A stretch of 64,000 nt of DNA from contig BSBK01004088.1 in assembly GCA_027943335.1 (NCBI GenBank), positions 70,001 to 134,000 on the forward strand, written 5' to 3'. The position numbers and the translations under genes were made by a program. The DNA is from Chamaecyparis obtusa (lineage: Eukaryota > Streptophyta > Pinopsida > Cupressales > Cupressaceae). Of this stretch, positions 25,394 through 38,343 are shown one piece after another (the stretch's first letter is position 1; the number at the start of each line of letters is the position of its first letter). The notes under the pieces are model-generated. The model was given only the letters and a program-made list of their open reading frames with translations. It did not search any database and was not told the origin of the DNA.

Positions 25394-26834
25394 ATTTTTT
25401 TGTTTTCTCCCCCCCCCTTGTTTGACTAGGCTTAGAAGTGCTTGGAGGACCTTCCTCCAATCTGTCTTCAGGATGCTCCCTTCTGCAAGACCTAGTACCT
25501 CTATAACTCATCTTATAAATAATCTATTGACTAGCACTATTGTAGAGATGTTTGAGTTGCCATCCAAGTATATTGGGAATGTTAAAACACTATTTCCTCA
25601 CTAAAAAGTATCCTAATGAGTTTGATAGGACAAGGGGCAAGAATAACCCTATGTTTCCAATGATGACCTACTGGTTATTATAGACTTGTGTAACATTTCC
25701 CTAGAAGAGTCGCCATCTTGTTGGTGTTTCAAAATGACTTATGCTCTTAGGCTGCCAATATACCCTCAGACAGATTTTAGGAGTGGTTAGTTCCAAAATG
25801 TAGAAGGATCTTAGGGTAATTGGACCAGCTGTAGGGATAGGACTGCCCTCTTCACTTCTGGCTCTGGAAAACCAAGGTGGGTACACCTAACCCAGTGAAA
25901 ACTATACCTTATACACCAAAGTCTGGGTTGATATAACAGATGATAGAAATAAAGTACTAAATGCCAACACTACATTCATTGACTCTCCATTGCTATGGGG
26001 TAACAAAACCACACAACCAAAGATTTTAAACTTAAAATGGTTCTTGATTTTAGGATTTGGATTGCAACAAATTCAATCAGTATATGTTAACAAGAGAGCT
26101 TATTCATTTAGGCTAGTGCCTCATCCATTGGGCAAGATTTCTTAGACACAAGAGATACACATACTAGAGAATATATGAGATTCATAACCATAAATACATT
26201 TACCACAATCCTTACTGCTTACAAAGAATCCTTATGTAGACAAGAGTAAACTCATATCCCATCTAGAACATCATTTAATCCAATCCTAGATCAAAACTCA
26301 AGAATGAAGATACATACATAAAATAATATTTAATGAACTAGAAAGCTCAAAGCCTACCTGACTTGACACAAAGGAGAGAGAAGAATCATATATTTGTGTT
26401 AAGTATGATGAATCCCTTATGTGCATACAATCAGTCATAAAAAACCATGTTTGCAAACTATAGCTTAGACCTGCAACTTTTATCTCTCATTAACAAGCAC
26501 TGAAAGAAAACTATTACAACCCTAACCGAGAATAGGGATCACCAAGCAAGAGGTTCTAAACAGCTAATTCCCAATGTCTTTGAATGATCATGAAAAATCC
26601 TTTTATCTCAAGGATTACAAAAAGCAAATGATGATCATTTAAAACAACAATTCAAAATCACCTAACTCAAAAAGACAGTGAATGCAGACAAGACAGGCAC
26701 CAAGTGCAAGGCTGGTGAGATAAAAAAATCATCAAACTTTGCAACTGATCTGACCATGTACCAGCCTCAAGGACAAAAAATAATCACAAAAGTTCTACTA
26801 ATTCCGGCTGCAACAGAGAAAAGCGAGACCCACC
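25394..26834 (-). other. 5' leader of element D
   Basis: About 1.4 kb lies between the 5' LTR and the gag ATG. No coding frame is convincing. A C-rich run is at 25409-25418. Next to the LTR the minus strand reads GGTGGGTCTCGCTTTTCTC, where a primer binding site should be; the tRNA is not identified. Confidence 0.6.
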
Positions 26835-28358
26835 TGTCAATCTTTCCTCAGTAGAGGCTCCCAAGGATGCAAAATCATGATGGAACAACTACCAGGATCA
26901 TCCTCATAAAATATCACCTACAACCAAGTTGGAAATGACCAAAAATGGTCCTACAATATGGCTCTTTCGGTGCGCTATCTCCTAACCATGTAGAAAAACC
27001 CTTGAAAAGATTTGAATTTGAAATAAAATGGCTACATCAGGGTGCGAGACAACAAATCGATGGTTAGAAATCAAACTGAGATCAAGTTTATAACCTGGCC
27101 ATCAGATCTTATCTTCTCCCAGCCTCATGTCTTAACTCAATAGAAATTAAGCGAACATGTGACTGAGGTCGTTCTCCAAGTTGTGACACATTTGCCTTAA
27201 CCACAATCTAGCTCAGAAAACATGCAAACAAAGGCTTTCACTGAACCATGAAATCATTGTCTAACTTGGGGTATCATTATGAGAATAAGCGAACACAAGC
27301 CCTCACTGAGTCACTGAAAGATTTTTAAACCTGAGTTATCATTTGGAGAATCAGTGACTACAAGCTATCTCCCAATCGCTGAATGTTTCATGTTACTGCC
27401 AATTTATTTAGAGATTCAGCGACTGTTGTATTCGCTTATCCGCTAGATCATTTAGAGCATCACCATTTTATTACGAGAATAAGTGAACAAAGGAAAAACA
27501 CCTGAGCCACCAAATCGCTGAATCATTTTGATCACTATCTTTTCATCTCGAGAATCAACGACTGAAGAGAAGTACACCATAACTTTGCCTTATTCGCCAA
27601 GTCGCTAAGTATTTGGAACCTTCACTAAAATGCTTAGAGATCACATGAACACATGTTCGCTAAATCACTATGTGACTTAGAATGTTGCCACTTTATCCAA
27701 AGATCGCGCGACTGATGGAAACATAACCTGACATTTCTTCATTCACTAAGTTGCTACACAATAAGATGTAACCACCAGGTATTAAGCGAACAAGAGAACA
27801 TTGCAGTCAGGCAATCGCTAGATTAGAAGGATAACCGCCTAAGGACTTGGAGAATACGTGACTGCAAGGAAGGATAACCACTGCACCAAGTCACCAGATG
27901 TTGAGGGCTAAACCACCGGGAACAGGAGAAAACACAAACACCATGTTCGCCCAGAAAGAAAAATACCAAACACCAAAGGACTTGGAGAACTAGCAACTGA
28001 CATAAAACATGACAAAGGCCCTCTACACTCGCTAAGTCGCTCAATAGTAAATAGACATGAGACTTCGTTAAGAGATTTAGCGAACATAGGATGGAAATAG
28101 TCATGTGTAGGAAGGAAAACCTAAGTGGCTCGAAAAGGTAATGAAGAAATAGAACAAGGCCGGGGAAAACTAGGTTTTTTTGCAATTTTGAAGGCATACA
28201 AAGGGATTTTACCCTAGCTCTTAGGGTTTTCCTCAATTTTGACCAAACTTGAACCCTAAAGACATGAAAAATATGTAGAGGGATTCAACACAAAAACCAG
28301 GAAGACACAAAAGCTTCAAAATTTTAGGAGGGATAGGAAAAAATAGAGAAAACTACCA
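26835..28358 (-). repeat. 5' LTR of element D (1524 bp)
   Basis: Matches 10799-12329. Minus-strand start is TGGTAGTTTTC at 28358. Contains the same internal degenerate ~100-bp units. The flank 28359 onward looks like another LTR. Confidence 0.85.
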
Positions 28359-29340
28359 ACAAACATCTAGATGAAAATTGATCTAAATTATGAATGCTAT
28401 GAATCAAGAAATCAATGTTAACAAAGAATCTCAACAATTGCCCAAATCTCAAAGATTCGACTATATGGGGTTGTTATTCTCCAGATGCTTGATTTTCCAA
28501 ATTCACGATCATTTGTAAAGGACTAAGGCCTATTTATATAGAAATTCAAGATTTTGAGAACTCATGGAAACCCAAAAAATCTCTCCCTGATAAACTCAAA
28601 TTGATTGATAAGTTATCAAGAAATTAGAAACAATTATCTAGAAAAATCATGCAAAATCAACTTTTTAACTCAAATTAGAAGTTGAGATCACTCTAATCTG
28701 CATTTCAACTCAAAATCATTTGTTGAGTTTGGAAAGTTGAGAAAAAGAATTCAATAGTTGATTTTGAGTTCAACTGCTTTTTTAATTTGTGCATAGATAA
28801 TTATTTGATTTATTTAATTTCCATGTTCTTTATTCTCAACTTAACTGATTTGAACAATTAAATAATTGATTTATGGGTTAATCAATTCTTTAATCAAACT
28901 TTATCCAAAATGATATCATTAAATTTGACAATTTGATTTTAATCAATTAAATAAATATTCAATCGATTACTTTTAGAAATTGTGATAAATTGTCAAAGAA
29001 ACAATATTAATTAGGAATAAACATTAATTAAATATAATTTAATTAATTAAGTGGCATAATTAAGTTTAATTAATTAAATATTCAACATATTCAATTAATT
29101 GACTTTAGGATAAATAAAATAATATCATTTATCACCAAATAATATATTTAATTAGATATAATTAGGATAAATTAGGAATATTTAGTTGCATTCTCCAATG
29201 CAACATTTAAATAGGATCGATTAAGATTTTGATTATTCGATGTGTAGATGTACCTTAGGTTAGGACTTTAGGGTCGATTTTGATCAATTTGTCGATGTAG
29301 GGGGGTCAATGGTACTAAAGCTCATTTTTGGGCTATTACA
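28359..29340 (-). repeat. Probable LTR of another, older retroelement (host of D)
   Basis: The minus strand starts TGTAATAGCCCAAAAATG at 29340, a common start of plant gypsy LTRs, and has a TATA sequence (ttctatataaatagg) at about 28530-28544. No partner LTR was found in the window. D begins at 28359 inside or at its end. It could be a solo or truncated LTR, or merely AT-rich DNA. Confidence 0.4.
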
Positions 29341-29482
29341 CATTCTAGGTGAATGTCAGAAGGACTAAGATCAAGGACATTCTTGGTGAATATTGAAATT
29401 CCTAGAAAGGAATTAATGTAGAGATTACATATCTCTGAAGGTTATTATATATTACTGAAAGAGTTAAAGAAATTTGCATATG

Positions 29483-29785
29483 TAAGGATGGATACACCAA
29501 AGTGGGTATCCATAAGGCCTAGGGTGAGAAAGAGCTCTCTCATAGGAAGGATGGATATATCAAGGTTGATTATCCATAAGGTCTTAAAGAGAGAAATATA
29601 GTGAGGATTTGGTACTTAGTTGGAGAGTTGTTCTAAGTTGTGCAAGATAACTAGAACCCCATGATGCACTCCTCCAAGGGCTAAGTATTTTATCACAATC
29701 TCTCCTTAAGGATTGGGAATAGATAAAGTCTCTGAAAAGGGTTATAAGGATGGATATACCAAGAAAGGGATATCCATAAGGCCTT
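29483..29785. repeat. Three dispersed copies of a ~40-bp motif
   Basis: A motif aaggatggatataccaa...atccataaggcct occurs at 29483-29540, 29546-29585 and 29745-29785, separated by related gagaaa-rich sequence. A second LTR-like start (minus TGTAATGTCCCCATATG) sits at 30165, so this may be the inside of a further old LTR. Confidence 0.5.
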
Positions 29786-30165
29786 AGAAGGAGAAATTCA
29801 TAATGAGATGGTTACATAGCTTGAGGACCATTCTAGAATGGTCATTTAAGGAAACTAGAGCCCCAAGAGGTCCACCCTAAAGACCATGGAACTTGATTAA
29901 GATCTTTCCCTAAGGATTAGGATTATTCGTCAAAGCTCATTATAGAATGAGAAAATACTCAACTTAGAAGTAGGGAAGTTGTTGTGGTTATATCAAGATA
30001 AGTCCTAACCTTTGAATTATTATTAAGCTTTTAAATTGAATATTTTAATAAAATATCTTCAAATTTGATAAGTTTATTATTCATACATATATTATAGTTT
30101 TCACCTAAAGTTACAATTACTTTTTTAGGACTAAATTAAGGGAGATCTCATATGGGGACATTACA

Positions 30166-33100
30166 ATCCATCCCATCCAAACCTACAATCACACAACTAT
30201 ATTCGTAATCTTTCTCTTCCACACTCATTTCTCATAATAAATCAAAATGATATATAAAATGTTTTACAACTTAAGGTGGAAAATCAACCTTAATTACATT
30301 TGAATTTCATCTCAGATCCACACAAACATATTACCAAAACCAAATCCATCGATAACAAGATCTTTCTAGTCACTAATTCAAACCACACATCAATTTGACA
30401 AAGAAAAATCAAACCACGTCACACTTTCCAATGTTACTACATAACTCCAAAAATCTCAATCTTAATGATCATGAAAATGCCAAATCATCACTCCACATCC
30501 ATCTACCACATCACTACGATCCTTGGAACACATAAACACTCACAAAAAAATGATACAACATCACTGGTTGAGGATCTGACAATATATTCTATAAAATTTT
30601 ACTTTTCATTAGTGGTCTTCTATTCATTGAAACTTTGTCTTCTGGTCACCAATCATGATATGGTTGCAACAAAAACCCCATAACATAGTCAAGATAATAT
30701 ATCTTGAACCACAACACCAGAATCCAAACCTATTTGAGACAATCATCAAATCATTCCTCCTTGGCTATATCTTGTTCTTCCCGTTGATCTGTCAACCTTC
30801 GATAGAACATAGGTCACAACATACATATGATAAACATGTGTCATCATAGAAACATTATCTAGAGACATCACTTAGTCTTCTATTTTGATTGCACACTCCA
30901 ACTTTAATCACATCTCTGGATCTAACCTTTAAGACATACATCAACATAATAGGAACACCATCAACCAAAAAACACTAAGTTGACATCAATGAAAAAATCA
31001 TAACTAATCAACCTAACATCATATCTACATCAAACACATACCATAACATACTCAACTTATCTCTGCATTAGTTATGCCAACACTTTCATCTAGGTTCCCT
31101 TTTTTTAGTCATTTAAGCCTTTGACATTCCATGAGAGAATCTTCATTGAGCTCGAGAAGAGAAGCATGCTCTTCTCATCCTTCTAGACACTTGTACTATC
31201 CTGTCAAGTTTGGTTTGCATTCCCACTTCAATTTCTTCTTTGATTTTAGCAACATTTTTTTCCTACCTCATTTCTTAGGAGATGGTTTAGAAGGGATATA
31301 CAAGGGTTATGTCTGATAAATTGATAATGATTGAGAGTAATCAAAATCAAGTTCCTGATAACCATTTATCTCATCATCATGTTGCTCAAAATCTTCTAAT
31401 AGCATTTCAAAATATGAAGTTAGTATTGTCTCTAATTTATCCCCATCTATATTTCATGGAGATGCTAGCATTGGCACTGCAAAACAAGGATCCTCTTCAT
31501 AATAAAATACACCAGCAATTTTTTCAATCATATTTGTTCCAAATTTGATCAATATATCCTTAGCCATTTTCTCAAGGGGTGGTTGCATGAAGTTGAGTCC
31601 CACTTTTGGGAAAAAAGTGGAAGTGTTTTCCTTATTTTTCAAAATATTTGTCAATTGATGTCTAAATTTGAGGCACTTGGAGATTGAATCTCAAACAACA
31701 TCAGTAATACAAAATGTAGTGTTCAGAGTCTACTTTTCAAATATGTAATTTTTTTAAAAATACCCAAATGGTATAAATTGATTTTTAGTAGGCATATTTA
31801 AAACCCACCTTTTTCAAAATGCATGTTTCACGACAATACCACACTTGTGTATGACCGCCATATTTTGACCTAAATAAATAAATTCTTGTGAATCCTTCTA
31901 AAGAAATTTTCCTAAGAGACCAAATATTGATGAGCATAATTTTTTCTTATTTTTTTAATTATTATTTAATTGAAGTTATAAAGAATATTTTCAAACTGTC
32001 TCGTGTACAACCACCATAATTTGATGAAATTTAATATTATTTAACATTCTTTTTTTTTATTTTTTATCTTCGAGAGAATTGTATGTAGATTGATGTCATA
32101 TAATTTATTTTCCAAAAAACCTAAAATGCTAAAAGAAAAAAAGTTATTAAAGTTTTAGTGAACCTCATTATTTTATGTTTAGGTACCACTTTTAATTGAT
32201 AAATGATGCAAAAATAGTAAAAAACATTATATTTCTATTAAATTTATAATTTTGAAGTCAAAACAATGAGAAATCTAATGCATTTTCATTTTGTAAAAAT
32301 ATACTATCAAGAAGGCCGTCAAAAAATTATGACAAGGCATAAATATGACATTCTAGTGCCTTAACCAAATTTTTTGATGTCAAGGCATAAACTTGGCTCC
32401 ACCAACCCTACACCAAGCCTATCCTGAATCAAATTCTGAGGCAAAGGCATGTTTCCAACTCATGTCTTAAGAAACAGTAGCCCATTATTTAAAATTAAAC
32501 AAAATGGGAACCCATTTCTTAAAAAATTATATTGACGTGTAAAAATGCATTTCTAGTCATAATTTTTTTTTAAAAACAATTTAAAAAAAAAATTAGAAAC
32601 ATGCACCTATTTTGAAATGGGTACCCATTTTTCAAAAAATGGGTGCCTATTTTTTGAATTTTGGATCAGGAATTTGAGCCTAAATTAGGTGCCCATTTCT
32701 AGTGGCATTTTCCAATTCCATAAGACTCTCATCATATAGGAACCTACCTTCCTGCACTTACTAGGCAATTATAGATATGGGAACTTTATTCCCGAAATCT
32801 ATTTATGTCAAAAGTTGATTCTTATTAAAATGCAACAACATATTAGTGGTAGTGCTCTATTTAGTTTCAATGGTAGATTTATATGATCCTCTTTAAGAAA
32901 TAGATTTTGAATAAATCCATTAGTTATAATAAAAATACATCTACAAGTTGAAGAATCAAGCAAATTTGAATTTAAATGGGCTTCTTTGTAATCATAAAGG
33001 GCTTCTTTGTAATCATAATTTTTTGCATAACCACAGGAACCCAATTAATCTCTGAACCTTCCCAAGAAATATATAAATTATTGCATGCTTCTAATTGTCT

Positions 33101-33304
33101 CATACCCAAGGATTTAAATTGAATCATCCTCACAAACTCTTCATAATTAGATAACTTTCAAAATAGGAAATCTACAATATCATTGGTCATCCATTTGGGC
33201 ACTAAGCTTTGAGAAACTGCCTCACCTAGAGTTGTTGATGGACCCTCTTTTGATGTAGTTGGAATATGGGTCACATTATCAAGTGTCTTGTTTAAAGTTT
33301 CATC
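30166..33304. other. No recognisable gene
   Basis: AT-rich sequence with short unsupported open stretches. No conserved motif, splice pattern or repeat unit could be made out. Confidence 0.5.
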
Positions 33305-33990
33305 CTATTTCATTGATCTATTTACTATATAATAAATTATCTTAGAGCAATCACATTTATGAAATTGGTCATAAAGCTTCTCATGTGAGTCATGGCAAGT
33401 GTTGAATCTATCCTCAGTGAAAATATTTTGATGCCATATCCCATCAATAGAATTAATCTTAATGTTTTGTGGGCATATCTTAGACAAGTGTCAATTAATT
33501 TAAAAACTCTAACAGGGTTTGAGGGATAAAAAAGAAACACGTGTACATCAAGTTTTAAGAAAATGCCAATGCAGTTACGTACATTTTCTATAATCTCCAA
33601 TTCTTTGTATTCTAGTGGTAAACCATGCAACTGAATCCAAAAGAGAATAAATCTATCGTCAAAATTAGGAGGTGAGAAATTAGGGATCCAAGAATCATAC
33701 ATAACCCAGATCCTTGGAAGACCCAAGCTTTTTTAAAAAAATTAGGTCTCTATGATGGGACAAGTGAATTAAGACAATAAAAATACCATTTATTTCATCT
33801 AAGTAAAAGCCCTAGTTAACACCCTCCCATTCATCAAATAGAAGATCTTGAAAACTTGTAAGGGGTATTTGATATTCCAAAGCGTACAAATGAGTTCTTT
33901 TTGACACAATTCTTAGACCTGAGGAAGAAATTGCTCCTTTGAGAAAATTATCTCTTCTACAGAATGTTGTTCCTTGTCTAGTGGAGGGTA
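33305..33990 (-). pseudogene. Decayed L1-type ORF1 fragment (DUF4283-like)
   Basis: The minus-strand stretch has FILFWIQLHGLPLEYKEL and then NVRNCIGIFLKLDV, the pattern of the DUF4283 region found in plant L1 ORF1 proteins. After a frameshift it continues with DRFNTCHDSHEKL, a possible zinc-knuckle relic. Upstream (33990-33730) is weakly coding with stops. Interpretation rests on motif resemblance. Confidence 0.5.
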
Positions 33991-34686
33991 AAAGTACAAT
34001 CCTATGTCACACTTTTATAAAGTAAAAGGTCAACAACACTTAAACTGTACAACTTTAACTACATAAAAGTTGCATTTGTGTTTAGAATTTGAAGACGATG
34101 TAAACTGATGAAATGTGTAAATTTGAATAAAGTTTATGCCTATAATTTTTTTTTAAATGAACAATAATTGACACATTTTTTCAATTTTTGAAGTTCATTT
34201 TTTAATTGTTAAAAATGTTGAAAATCAGGGTCTAGTTCTTACCAAACAAGTATATGCAAATAATTTTTTTCCTTTGATTTCAAAATATGTTATAGATGAC
34301 ACATGTATAGCTATTGCAAAAAAGAACAAAGATTGGTTTCCTATGTATATTTTCTTCGTTATAACTACTCAAAGTTGAACTTATTAGAAATCGACAGTTT
34401 TCATCTCCCGCCAAATTTCCCCTATCCAATGTACACCATTCTGAAAAAAAATTATATACTCTAGAAGAGGACTCTCTCCTCTAGTGTTAAATATAAATTT
34501 TAAATTTTTCTGATATTATAACCTATTTGTTTTCTTTATTCATAGCAACATCTTCTCTAATAGATTTTGATTTTCTTGAGACTCCACTAGATGGTTGGCA
34601 ATGATCTTTCATTTCGAGAGCATGGAAGTAGGTTTATTTCCCTAAGGTTTTTCACCTTTCAGTCCCTGGGATTGGTTACCTTTCCC

Positions 34687-34689
<3 letters not shown>
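33991..34689. other. No recognisable gene
   Basis: AT-rich, non-coding by inspection. Confidence 0.5.
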
Positions 34690-34757
<68 letters not shown>

Positions 34758-34762
34758 CACAC
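34690..34762. repeat. (TA)n-(AC)n compound microsatellite
   Basis: About 29 TA units (34690-34747) followed by about seven AC units (34748-34762). The open frames crossing it are artefacts of the repeat. Confidence 0.95.
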
Positions 34763-34868
34763 TTCCTGTAATAGGGCCTTGTTGACTCTTTGTGAACTTT
34801 GGATTGAAGGGACCCCTAAAATTATGCATGCACTCTAAATCCATAGATAGACCCTTGCATGCTTCTTC

Positions 34869-35627
34869 TTATATGCATCGTTGATTTAGTGGAACTGCGG
34901 GCTTATTTGTTTCATCCCGACCAAACTAATTTTTGGGTGGATTTTGAAGATGCAAAAAATCTTTAGAGGATGGGTTTCCCATATCAACCTTTGGAAAATC
35001 ACCTCTATCTATCAGATTAGTTAGTCTTCTTTTGTTGGATCTCTAATCCTTTGATGCATCCAAGTAGAGGCAATCAAGGAGATCATTTTTCAACTCAGGT
35101 CGACAGACTTCAAAGAAAATGTTAACTGATGGTTGTTTCACCTTTTTCAAATTCTTTGATGGTTGCAATTGCAAATCAGAAACCCCACATTGGTTGATGA
35201 AGTCGGTTTTTATCCAAAAGGATTATTGTTGATGTTCACCCAGATTTGGTTGCATTTGCAGTTGTTGTTGTATTGCATATGTAGAAGACTCACCATTCTT
35301 GAAACTTTGAATGGACTCAACATTTAATAGAGTGGTACCAACAAAAGGTTTGATTCCTCTTGAAGGAGGGGAAGGATGTAAGTCTTTAACTCTTTTGGCT
35401 TTCCTAGATCAATCAGATTCAAAATCCTCCCCACATATATCAAAAGGGGATTGTTTTACCTTACTGAAACTATTGGTTTTCAACAACTTCAAGTTTGGAT
35501 TTGAGAAGTATTGATGAGGCTTTGGAAAATTGAATTCTAGTTGGCCAATAGCAGGGCCCCTAAAAATAATACTTAAAATATAAAAAACTATGATCATTTT
35601 CTTTATGTGATTCCCATATGCTGGCAT
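34869..35627 (-). pseudogene. Decayed open frame of unknown origin, possibly L1-related
   Basis: One minus-strand frame can be followed from 35627 to 34869 with four internal stops and no frameshift. It contains hydrophilic stretches such as SRKAKRVKDLHPSPPSRG and a Gln-rich YAIQQQLQMQPN. It lies upstream, on the same strand, of the DUF4283-like piece at 33305-33990, so it may be the N-terminal part of the same element. No family is recognised. Confidence 0.35.
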
Positions 35628-36924
35628 GCAATACTATGTGCAAGAATGTGTCATTATTAGACTTGTGAAAACCCTTCTAGAGCTGGTTATTTTGAAAAAA
35701 AATGCCCGCCCAGGAATGACCACAAATTGTAGAGCTCAAACTCATCTCGTTAAAATATTCATATCTTTTATAATATAATTATTAAGAAAATAAATTTTTT
35801 TAAAAATTAAATAGATAATTCATTTTGGGTGTGTATAAATAACTAATACAAACTTTAAAATAGTAGATAAGGAATCTTTAAGAAAAATAAAATAGATTAT
35901 TTTAAAACTTAAAAATCAATTTCTTACATGATATTTTCATTATAATTCATAAAAATTGAACAATCATGCTAAGTGTAGAAGCTATAATATTAAATGATTT
36001 CAAAGGAGGATAGGGGAGGATAGGGTGGTAAGCTTGGAAAATAGGTTGTTGAAATAGCAAGAGAGGGGCCAGAACCAAGGAACATAGAAGAATGGTCCTT
36101 AGATTGGGTTATAGAGAAAGGAACTCTTCATTGGTTGGTGAGACTAGGATCCCACATGGACACTTTCATAAAGTTGGATTTTCATCTACAAGGGCTAGGG
36201 TTTTAGCTCTCTGGGTTTTTTCTTTGTTTACTATAGTCTTTTAACACTTTATTTTCAAATGAATAAGACATTATATACATGTATATATTTCTCGTTGTTA
36301 TGGGTGATAATGTATTTGCCCAATTTGGGCTAGACAATAGATATGGTTTAGTTTTTTTATATCTAATAAATATAGCATTGTATATCTCTCTCATTTTGAT
36401 ATTTCCATTGACAATTCTACATTTTCAGAAGCATTTATGTATTTTGTAGATTTTCTTGTTTATATTAATGTATAATCTATTTGGCTTAGGCTTATTACTG
36501 ATTAAAATGATTTCAAATTAAAAAATTCTTTTCAATAATCTTTCCTTGATTCAAAACTATATGTTATAGTGATAGACATGATTGTGTGCATGGCAATGGG
36601 GTGCATCCAACTATATCAAATTATATGGCTGGATAGCCAATACCTCCCATATTGAAATCTATATCAAATTTGTTGAAGAACCATCCACTATATACATATT
36701 ATATTATCTTATATATAATTTATTGTTAATCATTTCTATTTTTAAATTTACTTTCCATAACATCAAACTAAATTAACATTAACAACAAATAAACTATTTC
36801 TAAATTTCACTAATTCTTTCATAATAGAACATTCTTTCATAATTTTTTATTATGTGTAAGAATATTGTGGTTATTATGCCTTTGGTTGACAACAAAGCTA
36901 GCTTGACTCATGTGAAAATGAGCC
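35628..36924. other. No recognisable gene
   Basis: AT-rich, with only short open stretches and nothing conserved by eye. Confidence 0.5.
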
Positions 36925-37215
36925 TATGTATTACTTATGAATGCATCCGTGCATGTATTCATCCACATCAAGTTTCAAAAAAGTTCTCTACCGAACCGTA
37001 TTTTCATGAACATCAATATAAACACAAAAGACTTTAGTGAAGACTTTGACTCTTCTTGTGCCACACGTTCAACCAATTGTTCCGTCTACCGCAAGTCTCT
37101 TTGTTAAATTTATCTAAAACAAAATGTTGAATAGGTTAGAAAACATAAATTTAGACCTAGTTAGGAATTTAGATTTTAAATAAGGAAGTAAAATGAAAGA
37201 AGAAGGTTGAATAGG
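36925..37215 (+). repeat. Relic copy of the receptor-kinase upstream region
   Basis: Shares order and wording with 42205-42440 upstream of the kinase gene: atgaatgcatccgtg, catccacatca, gactttgactcttctt, ccac.agttcaa and tagttaggaattt-ga-ttt-a-ataag. The W-box-like TTGACT is kept. No kinase or DUF26 exon follows, so this looks like the leftover promoter of a lost tandem duplicate. Confidence 0.6.
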
Positions 37216-38343
37216 GTTAAACACACAAGGGTTATTTTTTAAGTGGGAGTAATTGATGTTAAAATCAATATAGTTTGGTATGGAAATTTGTTAAATCAAT
37301 AGATTATTTATATTGATGTCTACTTTAATTTGTACAATATAATTTTTCATTAAAGATCTCTATTGCATTCTTAAATCTATCAAGACATTCTCTAAAATAG
37401 ATTCGACATTATGTTCATTTCTTGTTAATTTGGAATGAACCACCAATATGTAAGTGGGATGATTATAAGGGATTGTTCAAGAAAATATCTTACCCTATTT
37501 GTCATAAAGAAGACATTCATCCAATTGCGCTACTATGGACAATGTTGAGGCCAATATTTACATTGCAAACTAATGAATTTAGAAAGAAGACACTTTAGCT
37601 TCTTGTTGGGATATTACAGATCAATTTGGGCTCATGAAATACTTCTTAAGATATTTACACCCCTAAAGAGGTTTTGTTGATAGCCAAAACAAATAATATA
37701 AATGACAATTTGTTGTGAGAAAAGAAAAGGAGCATCTCTTTCTCTAGTGTAAATAGTATGATGGAAAAAACTAAATTAGTGAGAAAGAAAAAGTTAAAGA
37801 AAGGCAAGTGAATGGTAATTAGAATGAAGGGATGCTCACAATTACACACATTGTGATAAAGAGACCTATTTGCAAGAAACGTGTTTCAATTTTTATATGG
37901 ATTTGACTCCACCAAAAAACAAAAAAGGAAAAGATAAATAATAACATTGAATTTGTGAGAAATGGGAACTAGATTACTTGAAGCTTCAAAAATAGATAAT
38001 CAATTTCAATGTGCTACTATGACAAAAGGGTGCATGCTCTTGACCAAAATTAGTTTCAAGATCAAGGCAAGTTAACTAATTTTGTGATGCACAATTTTTT
38101 TTATTTAAAATGGGACAAAGTTAGATTTATTTATTTGACTCATATTTATAAAAATCCCATTTTCATAAAATTTAAGTTTTGAAGTTGGTTAAGACCAAAT
38201 AATACATCCTAATCCATATTCCATCAAATGTGTCATCAAATGCTTTAAGCACACTTGTTACTCAGCTAAAATATTATATATCACAACTCTCCTAAAAAGA
38301 GGAAAATTACAAAGAATGAAAATTTACTATCCAAAGTTCTTTA
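37216..38343. other. No recognisable gene
   Basis: AT-rich sequence without a supported reading frame. Confidence 0.5.

Larger units (their letters stand above)
10799..28358 (-). mobile_element. Element D: Tat-type Ty3/gypsy retrotransposon, interrupted by C
   Basis: Two 1.5-kb LTRs (10799-12329 and 26835-28358) flank gag, protease, an extra RNase H, reverse transcriptase, RNase H and integrase on the minus strand. Without the 6.4-kb inserted element C it is about 11.2 kb. Known: an additional archaeal-type RNase H and the integrase tail motif NARxxDKGKHGKFDPIWLGPY are typical of the Tat lineage. The LTRs differ at roughly 8-9% over the part compared by eye, more than those of C (about 5%), which fits D being the older element. 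No matching 5-bp duplication is seen at its outer ends. Confidence 0.87.

Noticed and set aside
34591..34844. Open frames with long Tyr-Ile runs on both strands
   Set aside because: Produced by the TA microsatellite; no gene.
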